A stretch of DNA of 64,000 nucleotides from DATDAW01 sp036525185 (GTDB lineage: Bacteria > Verrucomicrobiota > Verrucomicrobiia > Chthoniobacterales > DASVRZ01), in the NCBI GenBank assembly GCA_036525185.1, contig DATDAW010000012.1:40923-104922 (forward strand), read 5' to 3'. The position numbers and the translations under genes are program-made. The notes under the pieces are model-generated. The model worked only from the letters and a program-made list of their open reading frames with translations, was not told where the DNA came from and did not search any database. Positions 17,987-25,195 of this stretch are shown here, piece by piece; the stretch's first letter is position 1, and each line of letters starts with the position of its first letter.

Positions 17987-19402
17987 TCAGGGCAATTCGA
18001 TCCAGAAAGGTGGCGATTCCGCGCCGTTTACGATGAGCCGGAAGGAGTGTGCCTCGGGTGTGACAGGCGCGAGATTCAAGCCGGTGTGCGGACGGAGGGT
18101 GACTTGGTTCGGGCCGGACACGCTGAATTCGCCGGGGTTTGGAATCGGGGCGATGGTCGTCTGCGTATAGGCGACGCCAGCCAGACTCACGCGCACGTTG
18201 TCCGAGTTGAAAGTCAAGGTCGTAAGGTCGAATTCCGGGCCGAGGTCCACCAGGATGTTCCCGCCGGCGACCGTGAAGGAAACGATGCGTGGCACGATCG
18301 CGAAGGCCGTTTCGTTGCTTGCAGACACGATCTGCTTGAGCTGTCCGAGCAGGACCGTTTGTTCTGTGACCACCTGCACGCGCGCGGAGTAGATGCCGGG
18401 AAGCACGTTCAGCGTTTGCACGATGCCGCCGGGTGTGCGGACATCGAGTGTCGAGCGAAACTCAACCTCGACGGCACTCGTGGTAAAGCGCACGGACCAG
18501 TTGGGATTGAGCGAAAGATCAACCGGCGCTTCATCGATGGGCGCGGGCTGCACTTGCCAGCGGCTGTTGCGCAAGATCAGCATCCGTGAACGACCGATGG
18601 CAAGATTGGTGCCGAGCAGTCGAAAGCGGCGGTGTTCAGCGGGAGGATTGACCCGATCATCAAGGACCGCGCGCGCCGGCGAGGCTTCGATTGGCGGTGG
18701 CTGGCCGCCACCCGCGATGGCCGGAAGCGTAAAGCGCATCGCGCTCGTGCTGGTGCGCAAATCGGGCGAACCAAGTTGTTGGAGATATGCGCCGAGACTG
18801 AGGACGATACCAGGCACAGTTCGCGGCAACTCGGGCTCGAGGAAAATAACGCGCACCTCATAATAAGCGGAGAGCGTCGTAAGCTGCTGGTCTTCGGTCG
18901 TCCAAAAGCCGACAGCGTCCTCGGGCGAAACGGGTCGGAAAATGACCTGGATGGAATTATTCCGATTCCGCAGGTTTGGCGGGAGAATCTGGATGCTCGT
19001 ACCGTTGGGTTGGGGGATGGCGGTGTGGTCCGTGATCACGGGGTTGTCGTGAAAAGTCTTCAACGCCATGCCCATCATCTCCTGCTGCCGGAGTGCATCG
19101 GCGGCGCTCTGACCGTCGTTGTGGTGCGCGGTAAGAATATAGAACAAGCACAGGCTCATCGGCGCTTTCGCGACATTGGGAGGATCGTTGCCTTCGCCGA
19201 TGGCGTTCTTGTAATAAGGGTCTTCGTTGACGTGGTAGAGATGGAGGCTCAACCGGTTTTGCAGTCCGGGATCGATACGGTCGGGGCGCATCGGCAGGAC
19301 CGTCACGTCCGGGCCGAGCCCTTGCTGGAGGTGACCATTCATATAGGCCTCGAGCAGGACGATGAGCGCGCTCGTGACGTCGGCTAGATTCCCGAAAGCC
19401 AT
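17987..19402 (-). CDS. DUF4255/Pvc16-type tail terminator (cap) protein, eCIS
   Basis: A 471-residue protein. Residues 1 to about 190 are a Pvc16 N-terminal (DUF4255) domain: IVLLEAYMNGHLQQGLGP, then RLSLHLYHVNEDPYYKNA and SLCLFYILTAHHNDGQSAAD, with the typical Y-L-L tail-terminator pattern. The rest is beta-sandwich (IPT/Ig-like; IVPRIVSFTVAGGNILVDLG), more than in minimal caps. In PVC and AFP this protein caps the sheath-tube end opposite the baseplate. It begins 6 nt after the Pro-rich gene stops. Confidence 0.88.
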   Translation of the reverse strand: MAFGNLADVTSALIVLLEAYMNGHLQQGLGPDVTVLPMRPDRIDPGLQNRLSLHLYHVNEDPYYKNAIGEGNDPPNVAKAPMSLCLFYILTAHHNDGQSAADALRQQEMMGMALKTFHDNPVITDHTAIPQPNGTSIQILPPNLRNRNNSIQVIFRPVSPEDAVGFWTTEDQQLTTLSAYYEVRVIFLEPELPRTVPGIVLSLGAYLQQLGSPDLRTSTSAMRFTLPAIAGGGQPPPIEASPARAVLDDRVNPPAEHRRFRLLGTNLAIGRSRMLILRNSRWQVQPAPIDEAPVDLSLNPNWSVRFTTSAVEVEFRSTLDVRTPGGIVQTLNVLPGIYSARVQVVTEQTVLLGQLKQIVSASNETAFAIVPRIVSFTVAGGNILVDLGPEFDLTTLTFNSDNVRVSLAGVAYTQTTIAPIPNPGEFSVSGPNQVTLRPHTGLNLAPVTPEAHSFRLIVNGAESPPFWIELP

Positions 19403-19408
19403 AAGGCA

Positions 19409-20350
19409 TCAGCGGTGGCGGATCGAGAAGGCGAGGTGTTTGGCCACTCCGCGAAGTGGACCGATTTGGGAAACGGGCACCGAACGCGGGGGCGCTGTTG
19501 AAGCGGGTTTGGACGTGGACCTTTCCGCGGCGGGCGGAACAACGTCGACCTGAATGTGATTGATGACCACACTGGACCGCGCGGGTTCAGGAGAAAGTTC
19601 GGGTCCAACCGGCTCGCGGCGGCGAGCGGTTTGGCGCTGAGTCAGCGGAGGGAGCTCCGGCAACTGCGACTGTTCTGAACGGCTGACCTCGGGAAAGCCG
19701 TGCGCCGAGGCTGTTGGCTCGCCCGCTTGAGGCACGGTATTTACGGCGATCATGGGTGTGCCAGGATCCGCTTTGGAGGTCGCAGGAACCGCCTTTTGAG
19801 GCACGCGCCGCTGCTGCTGCGCCGAATATCCGGTCGCGCCATATGCGGGATGCGGTGCTTGAACGCCGGACTTTTCCACTGGTTCCGGAACTGGTTCGGG
19901 AGAAGCCAATGAATTCCCGGGGAGCGGTTTCGGATCCTGCCGCGAAATATTCGAGGCGGCCGCGCTAGACGTGTTGATTGCCGCATGCCGGATTCTCAAA
20001 GGGTCAGAGGCCGATTCCCGTTGCGCCTGATGTGGCGAATCCGGCCGCTTCGCTGGCGATTCGTCGATGGATGGATTCGGTGAAGATGAATGAGGAAGGG
20101 GGTTTGCGGGCGTTTTCTTGGGAGCCTCCGGTTCAATGCGTGTTGCCGGTTCCATTGATAGGGGCGGCGGTGTCTCAGATGCCGAGGTGCCGCTTGCGAG
20201 GGTGTCTTCAAAGTTCCAATCCATGTCCGTCAGGGTGAGCCGTTGATCGCGCTCCGCGATCGGGGATCGGCTCCGAACTGCCGGCGAAAGTGTCCCGCGG
20301 CTTCCCGTCAGAGCAGCTCCGGCGGCGATCTGTGAAAGATAGGCTGGCAT
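19409..20350 (-). CDS. Pro/Ser-rich disordered protein of the eCIS operon, unknown
   Basis: About 313 residues from the ATG at 20350 (MPAYLSQIAAGAALTGSRG), which has an AGAGAG-like ribosome-binding sequence upstream. The frame also allows a GTG 24 nt earlier. Apart from the first 20 residues the chain is Pro/Ser/Ala/Glu-rich and probably disordered (PLPHSSSPNPSIDESPAKRP, PEPVPEPVEKSGVQAPHPAY), with a basic end. No domain is recognised. Its N-terminal LSQIAAGAA motif resembles short conserved N-termini of disordered eCIS proteins, but I am not sure. It could be a tape-measure substitute, a tube-lumen cargo or an assembly scaffold. Confidence 0.7.
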   Translation of the reverse strand: MPAYLSQIAAGAALTGSRGTLSPAVRSRSPIAERDQRLTLTDMDWNFEDTLASGTSASETPPPLSMEPATRIEPEAPKKTPANPLPHSSSPNPSIDESPAKRPDSPHQAQRESASDPLRIRHAAINTSSAAASNISRQDPKPLPGNSLASPEPVPEPVEKSGVQAPHPAYGATGYSAQQQRRVPQKAVPATSKADPGTPMIAVNTVPQAGEPTASAHGFPEVSRSEQSQLPELPPLTQRQTARRREPVGPELSPEPARSSVVINHIQVDVVPPAAERSTSKPASTAPPRSVPVSQIGPLRGVAKHLAFSIRHR

Positions 20351-20380
20351 TGAAACGTCTCTCGTTGAACGCACGTTGAG

Positions 20381-21157
20381 TCAGAGCTCAGGTAGCAGCA
20401 GCTGCACATGCAGCCTTCGGTCATCGCGATTCATGCCGAGAATCTCGGCCCGGCTCCAACCGTAGCTCTTCGCGAGGTAGTGGATTTCGTAATTCAGAAA
20501 TCGTCGCTCGGATGCGAGCGCTTCAAGGAAGAATCGCCGCACATGGAAATGTGTCGTTTGCATCCTCCGGCAGTGCGGGCAACTCGCGTTCAACTCCTGC
20601 GAGATGAGCGGACCGCAGGCTTCCATGAACCCGTCGAGGACGTCGGGATCGGACTCGAAATCCCCATGGAGAACACAACGCGAGCGCAGTTCGCGGGCGG
20701 CCTCCGCGACGTCAAGATCGGCCACCGCCAATTCGTCGATCCCCGTGGGCAGCCGGAATTGCCGGCCATCACTCAGGGTGAACACACCGTTCTCGTCCGG
20801 CCCGTCAATGTCCGGGTGGCGATGTTGTTTTCCACATTCTTCGACGAGCGTGCCGAGGTCGAATGAAAGATCGAAACTGCGCCCGCAACGCGTGCATTGC
20901 AGCGAACTCTCGATCCGTTCGCCATAGTAGGCGCACTGGAGCTTCGCGGCGATCGCTTCGAGATCGCATACGGCCAGTTCGCGGGACCGGCCCGGCGGCA
21001 CGCAACCGTCCTCTGATTGCACCGCCAGCCCATCCAGAAAATCACAGAAACCCGTCCGCCCCACCGGATCGAGATTCAACTCATCGCGTCCTTCCAACGC
21101 CCGCAGACGGAGACGGCGCGCGCCTGCGATTCCGGAATTGAGGCGAATCTCGAACAC
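20381..21157 (-). CDS. T4-type baseplate hub chaperone-like protein with zinc ribbon
   Basis: A 258-residue protein. The N-terminal part carries CTRCGRSFDLSFDL (about residue 87) and the C-terminal part CPHCRRMQTTHFHVRRFFLE (about 195), giving two CxxC knuckles that should hold one zinc. The last 60 residues (EIHYLAKSYGWSRAEILGMN, then RDDRRLHVQLL) match the end of the T4 gp26/gp51-like baseplate family found next to sheath and tube genes in eCIS. Translation starts at a GTG. It stands 11 nt after the tube gene. It probably helps hub or baseplate assembly. Confidence 0.75.
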   Translation of the reverse strand: MFEIRLNSGIAGARRLRLRALEGRDELNLDPVGRTGFCDFLDGLAVQSEDGCVPPGRSRELAVCDLEAIAAKLQCAYYGERIESSLQCTRCGRSFDLSFDLGTLVEECGKQHRHPDIDGPDENGVFTLSDGRQFRLPTGIDELAVADLDVAEAARELRSRCVLHGDFESDPDVLDGFMEACGPLISQELNASCPHCRRMQTTHFHVRRFFLEALASERRFLNYEIHYLAKSYGWSRAEILGMNRDDRRLHVQLLLPEL

Positions 21158-21168
21158 GCAGCAAATGC

Positions 21169-21669
21169 TTAAGTTTCGGCGACTTCCACAACTGACTCAT
21201 CCCGCTGGAAGCCCTCGTTCTGGACCGTGATGGACTCGAAGGCGATGGCATTGGCATTCGCGTCCAGCTCGGGCAGCGCGGTAAATTCCGAGACCCAGCA
21301 GCGAAAGACATTGTACGCTTTCACCACGGTTCCCTGGAGATTGAGGAGTTCAATGGTGATGTCTTTGCGAAAATTCGCGAGTGAGACAGCGCCGTCGCCC
21401 TGGTGGTTATAAACGAGATTCGCCCATTCCCGGAATTCTACGGCGAAACTGACGCCGCGTTCGAGCATGATGGGCTCGAATTTCGAACTGGCAGGCGAAT
21501 GGCGCGGAGTACTTAAGTCGCCGCCTTCGCGATGGCTGACGACTTCGGTGGTGCGCTTGAGCGCGCCGACTTTGCTGACGCCCGCGACGACTTGTCCGTC
21601 CCACTTCACGCGGAACTTGAAGTTCTTGTACGGGTCAATCCGAGTGGTATTAACGGTGAACTGAGGCAT
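21169..21669 (-). CDS. Inner tube protein (gp19 family), eCIS
   Basis: A 166-residue tail tube protein of the T4 gp19 / Afp1 type: PYKNFKFRVKWDGQVVAGVS near the N-terminus, then the conserved loop VVSHREGGDLSTPRHSPASS and KFEPIMLERGVSF (about 45-75). The C-terminus is AFESITVQNEGFQRDES. The protein stacks as hexamers inside the sheath. It is the only gp19-type tube gene in the window and lies 42 nt after the sheath gene, the usual order. Confidence 0.95.
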   Translation of the reverse strand: MPQFTVNTTRIDPYKNFKFRVKWDGQVVAGVSKVGALKRTTEVVSHREGGDLSTPRHSPASSKFEPIMLERGVSFAVEFREWANLVYNHQGDGAVSLANFRKDITIELLNLQGTVVKAYNVFRCWVSEFTALPELDANANAIAFESITVQNEGFQRDESVVEVAET

Positions 21670-21711
21670 GGCTTATTTCCAAGGATGAATGTTGAGGCGG
21701 CAGGCCCGTGA

Positions 21712-24165
21712 TTAGACCTGCACCTGCCCGGCGAGTTGCTGGAGTGTGATGATCACGAATTCAGCCGGCTTCAGCGGCGCGAAGCCGACAACGACATTAA
21801 CGATGCCGAGATTGATGTCGTTTTGTGTGGTTGTTTCGCTGTCAACCTTCACGAAGTAGGCATCGCTCGCTTTTTGCCCCTGGAAGGCGCCCCGGCGGAA
21901 CAGGCCATTCATGAACGCACCGGCCGCGAGTCGAATTTGGGCCCACAACGGTTCATCATTAGGTTCGAAAACGGCGAACCGAAGCCCGCGGTAAAGACTT
22001 TCCTCGAGGAATAACGCCAGCCGTCGCACGGGGACATATTTGTAGTCGTCGTTCCCCGAGTTATCGAAACCCACCATTGTCCGCGCGCCCCACGAAACGA
22101 CGCCGTTTGGAAAGACGCGAATGGCGTTCACTGCGAGCGGATTGATGATGCCATTCTCCGGATCGGACATGACGCGCTGCACGCCGCGCACATTGCGGAT
22201 CGTCGCCTCGGTCCCCGCCGGGGCTTTCCACACGCCGCGATTCGAGTCGGTCCGGGCCATCAAGCCCGCGATGGAGCCGCTTGGCGCGATCGCTCGTGTC
22301 GTTGCGGCGTCGGCGACGAGCACCTGCGGCCAATACACCGCGGCATGGTCGGTGGTGATGCCGATGCGGAAAGCGGCAATTCCGCTGCTTACGTCGGCGA
22401 TGGAATTCCAACCGGTGCCGGCGTCTCTTGGCGGATCAACGAGGAGGAACGCGCGGCGCTGCTGGCAGAAGATACTTGCGGCGCCCCAGAGGTTTTGCAT
22501 GGCATTGTCGTTCTGAGTCGCGGCGCGCGGCAGGATCATGATGTTGAACAGGTCCACGGCGCTATCGAGGATGGCGTACGCGGCATCGTAGTTCGGGGGC
22601 AACGGTGTGGTCCCGTCGCTGCCGTTGTTGCCCGCAGTGGTCTGGTACTCTCCGAGCGCGTTGTTATCGAGGCTGTAATAGCGTGTGTTGTTGCGATTTG
22701 CGCCGATATCCAGGCCGTTGTTCGCGGCGCCAAGATTGTAACCACCCCCGCCGCCGTCATCCGTTAGGAGAGCCGTTGCCCTGGCGTTGGCATCGCCGAA
22801 AGTCGGGGTCAGGACCAGCCGGTATCCGTGCAGAGCGGCGCTCCACTGGAAGTCGGGATCGAGGCCGGCCTCGACGTTGATGGCGTCCTCGATTTGTCCA
22901 AGTCGTGCAGCGAAATTGTTCAGGGAAACCGTCGGCCCGTCCACTAGCAACCCGCCGACGACGGTGGCTGGCGTGAGGGCGATCGGATTTGTCGGAGTGT
23001 GCGAGTCGATCGAGTCGTCGAGTTGATAGTTTGTAATGTCCCCTGGAACGCGACTTGCCAGGGCCGTGAACGCATCGAACCATACCGGGTCCGTGGGATC
23101 GAGCGGGCCGGGGCGAAACACAAGTCCGCTTGCCATCGGCCGCAGCGCGGCGTAGCCATCCACCGCTACCGCGCCGCGCTCGACTGTCAGCTCGAGGACG
23201 GACGCGATGTCGTCCGCGGCGCCAGGGCTGAAGACGACAGAGCCGTCGGTGGCATCGGTCCGGATGCGGAGGTAGCTCGCAGGATTGCCGCCGTTGGCGG
23301 GGCCGACAGGCATATCCACCGCGACACCGAGGCCGAGGCCGAGCGCGCTCAGGCGGTTGTCGATCGCCTGTTCGAGCGCCACCCGCGGGTCGGTTGGCCC
23401 GGGGATGGCGGCCAGGGTCACGTTGACGAATGGCATGCTATCAACGCTCACGCGAAACTGGCCAGCCGCTCCACCCGCGGTCGCCGCGATGGCAGCATTG
23501 ATGCTCGCGCGCAGATCATCGACCGGCGCATCGACAGCGTTTCCAAAGAGCCGGCCCGACAGCGTGTAACCGCTGAAAGTTTCATTAGCCACGTTAAGCG
23601 CAGCGGGCAATGCCGCGTTCACGAGCGCGGATTGCTGCGTGAGCACATCGACGGCGAAGCGTCCGCTCGCCGGGTTCATGCTCAGCCCCGAATACGCTTC
23701 CTGCGCTTCCTCAACGAGATTGCCATTCGCGTCTGCGAATTGCCGGAATACCCGCAGGTTGAAAGACGCTTCCGGCGACACAGTATCGTAATCGACCTCT
23801 ACACGCAGGCTCTGGCCGATTACGCCTTCTTCCTTTGCGGTAAGAGACAGCACTTGCAGGCCGAACTCGTTTTCGATCGTCGCGCGCGCGGCGAGAGCAC
23901 CGTCTGCGATCCGCAGGATGTAGGCTTGCTGGCCACCGTTGAAGAAGAATTGCCGAACTTGGTCGGTCATCTCGCTGACCGACCGGTCGTTGCCGTAGTT
24001 GCGCTCGTATTCTGTGAAGCTAAGGACGCGCACAGGGGTATCGACACGCCCGCGATTGATCATGCCAATGAAGGCGGCAATGGACGTGGAGACTCCGGTA
24101 ATCGTCCGCACACCGGACGGAACTTCCTGGACGTAAACCCCGGGGTAGGTTGGTTGGATTGGCAT
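21712..24165 (-). CDS. Contractile tail sheath protein, eCIS
   Basis: An 817-residue sheath protein. The N-terminus PTYPGVYVQEVPSGVRTITG, then VSTSIAAFIGMINRG, is diagnostic. The conserved C-terminal domain (about residues 640-817) includes VRRLALFLEESLYRGLRFAV, then FEPNDEPLWAQIRLA and QNDINLGIVNVVVGFAPLKP. A long central insertion (about 110-480) decorates the outside of the particle and explains the length above the roughly 350-500 of minimal sheaths. Unlike AFP and PVC, which have three sheath paralogues, only one is present. It is the first structural gene, with a 141-nt leader before it. Confidence 0.96.
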   Translation of the reverse strand: MPIQPTYPGVYVQEVPSGVRTITGVSTSIAAFIGMINRGRVDTPVRVLSFTEYERNYGNDRSVSEMTDQVRQFFFNGGQQAYILRIADGALAARATIENEFGLQVLSLTAKEEGVIGQSLRVEVDYDTVSPEASFNLRVFRQFADANGNLVEEAQEAYSGLSMNPASGRFAVDVLTQQSALVNAALPAALNVANETFSGYTLSGRLFGNAVDAPVDDLRASINAAIAATAGGAAGQFRVSVDSMPFVNVTLAAIPGPTDPRVALEQAIDNRLSALGLGLGVAVDMPVGPANGGNPASYLRIRTDATDGSVVFSPGAADDIASVLELTVERGAVAVDGYAALRPMASGLVFRPGPLDPTDPVWFDAFTALASRVPGDITNYQLDDSIDSHTPTNPIALTPATVVGGLLVDGPTVSLNNFAARLGQIEDAINVEAGLDPDFQWSAALHGYRLVLTPTFGDANARATALLTDDGGGGGYNLGAANNGLDIGANRNNTRYYSLDNNALGEYQTTAGNNGSDGTTPLPPNYDAAYAILDSAVDLFNIMILPRAATQNDNAMQNLWGAASIFCQQRRAFLLVDPPRDAGTGWNSIADVSSGIAAFRIGITTDHAAVYWPQVLVADAATTRAIAPSGSIAGLMARTDSNRGVWKAPAGTEATIRNVRGVQRVMSDPENGIINPLAVNAIRVFPNGVVSWGARTMVGFDNSGNDDYKYVPVRRLALFLEESLYRGLRFAVFEPNDEPLWAQIRLAAGAFMNGLFRRGAFQGQKASDAYFVKVDSETTTQNDINLGIVNVVVGFAPLKPAEFVIITLQQLAGQVQV

Positions 24166-24200
24166 GAGCTGGTGCTGGTGATGACGGTTTGTTTATTGCA

Positions 24201-24240
24201 GGGCCGGTCCCTGATGTGATCGCGAAGCGCCGGGCCGGTC
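24201..24240 (-). promoter_or_regulatory. Direct repeat GACCGGCCC in the sheath leader, candidate antitermination element
   Basis: In the untranslated leader before the sheath gene the minus strand carries GACCGGCCC twice (24240-24232 and 24209-24201), 31 nt apart. The second copy sits in the near-palindrome CAGGGACCGGCCCTG. An element of this kind between a NusG-like gene and the operon it precedes could be a recruitment or pause site, but the sequence does not resemble the E. coli ops element. The functional reading is inference. Confidence 0.35.
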
Positions 24241-24306
24241 TTAAAATTTGACCAAGCTCCGCACACCCGATCACAGCCGGGACTTTCTTAAAAGGGCGTC
24301 TCTCCC

Positions 24307-24843
24307 TCACGCCGCTTCGGCTTCGGCCAGGCAACGGCTGTCGATCACGACGCGCGCGGAGTGCAGAGCTTCCAGAAAAATGGTGACGCGCGTGCTGTCG
24401 GCGAACTCCCGCTCCAACACGCCGAGCAGTCCCTTGAAGGGCCCTTCTTCGACGCACACGCGATCGCCTGGCCGCAGACGAGGCGTCCCGATCTCGACCA
24501 AGCCTTCGTCGTTCGTGCGCGCCCTAATCGCCTCAATGATAGCGTCGTCCACAGGCAACGCCAGGCGCCCCGAACTGACGACCCGGAGGACGCCGAGTGC
24601 GTAGCGGACTTGATCGAGGCGCGTTGCGGGAACGAACCGCGCAAAGAAGTAGCCGGAGAAAAGTGGTCTGATCCGCGCCGCGCGGGCGCCGTGGCGATAG
24701 GCGCGCTGCCTCAGTCTCGGCAGCAGGGTCTCGATCCCGAGTCGTTCGACGTTGGCCACCGCAAAAGCCTCGCGATTCGGCGTCGACTGGATGGCATACC
24801 AATGCGCCTGTCGCCACCAGTCATTGCGGGGAACAGCGCTCAA
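24307..24843 (-). CDS. NusG/RfaH-like specialised transcription antitermination factor
   Basis: A NusG paralogue of about 178 residues. The NGN domain (WYAIQSTPNREAFAVANVER, then PLFSGYFFARF) is followed by a KOW-type C-terminus (LRPGDRVCVEEGPFKGLLGV). Housekeeping NusG normally sits in the secE-nusG-rplK cluster. This one stands alone before a 24-kb operon, like RfaH, LoaP or TaA. The frame is also open to a GTG at 24873, but the predicted sigma-54 start point (about 24876) would leave no room for a ribosome-binding site. The TTG at 24843, preceded by AGTAGG, is therefore preferred. It probably allows polymerase to read through the whole eCIS operon. Confidence 0.85.
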   Translation of the reverse strand: MSAVPRNDWWRQAHWYAIQSTPNREAFAVANVERLGIETLLPRLRQRAYRHGARAARIRPLFSGYFFARFVPATRLDQVRYALGVLRVVSSGRLALPVDDAIIEAIRARTNDEGLVEIGTPRLRPGDRVCVEEGPFKGLLGVLEREFADSTRVTIFLEALHSARVVIDSRCLAEAEAA

Positions 24844-24886
24844 CCGTGACCTACTGCCTCGAGAGGATCGCACAATCCACTAGATC

Positions 24887-24902
24887 AGCATTGGGCGTGC
24901 CA
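24887..24902 (-). promoter_or_regulatory. Sigma-54 (-24/-12) promoter
   Basis: The minus strand reads TGGCACGCCCAATGCT, against the RpoN consensus TGGCAC-N5-TTGCW. The whole -24 block is exact, the invariant GG and GC are at the right spacing, and only one base of the -12 block differs. The predicted start point is near 24876, just before the NusG-like gene. A sigma-54 activator gene lies immediately upstream on the same strand, and the 290 nt between them is the natural place for its binding sites, though I could not define one by eye. Confidence 0.8.
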
Positions 24903-24956
24903 TGGAGCGTGGGGCGGGCGGTTCCATGCTGGTAGCGCGGCATATGTCGTTGATTC

Positions 24957-25043
24957 TCAGCAAAATGCGATGCGTGTCACCTGTGGCTCGGCGCCGGAAA
25001 GCTCTGGCGGCTGAGGGCGTTTGAGTCGGTTGTTTTTGTCCAT
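24957..25043 (-). CDS. Possible 28-residue small ORF between activator and antiterminator
   Basis: A short frame starting MDKNNRLKRPQPPELSGAEP and ending in Cys, preceded by GAGGA with 7-nt spacing to the ATG, which is one of the better ribosome-binding sites in this area. No family is recognised. It lies upstream of the sigma-54 promoter, so it would need another promoter or read-through from the activator gene. It may be chance. Confidence 0.3.
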   Translation of the reverse strand: MDKNNRLKRPQPPELSGAEPQVTRIAFC

Positions 25044-25195
25044 GGGTACGTCCTCGAAATCACTGGTTCCGCCGCACACGCCCTTCGCCTGTGAAGCACG
25101 AGAACAAGGCAGCCGTGGTAGGATATAAAAGTCCTAGCGATGGCACAAGAATGTCCTGGATGGTCGACGGTTGCGAGGAAAGCCGCCGCAGGGTT

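Noticed and set aside
1..24165. Prophage or type VI secretion system
   Set aside because: No capsid, portal, terminase, lysis or integrase genes are seen, and no TssB/C, TssJLM or ClpV set. The Pvc16-type cap, CIS-tube and Afp15-like ATPase point to an eCIS.
25141..25160. Second TGGCAC block (plus strand) as a sigma-54 promoter
   Set aside because: The -12 part reads TGTCC without the GC at the required spacing, and no plus-strand gene follows.
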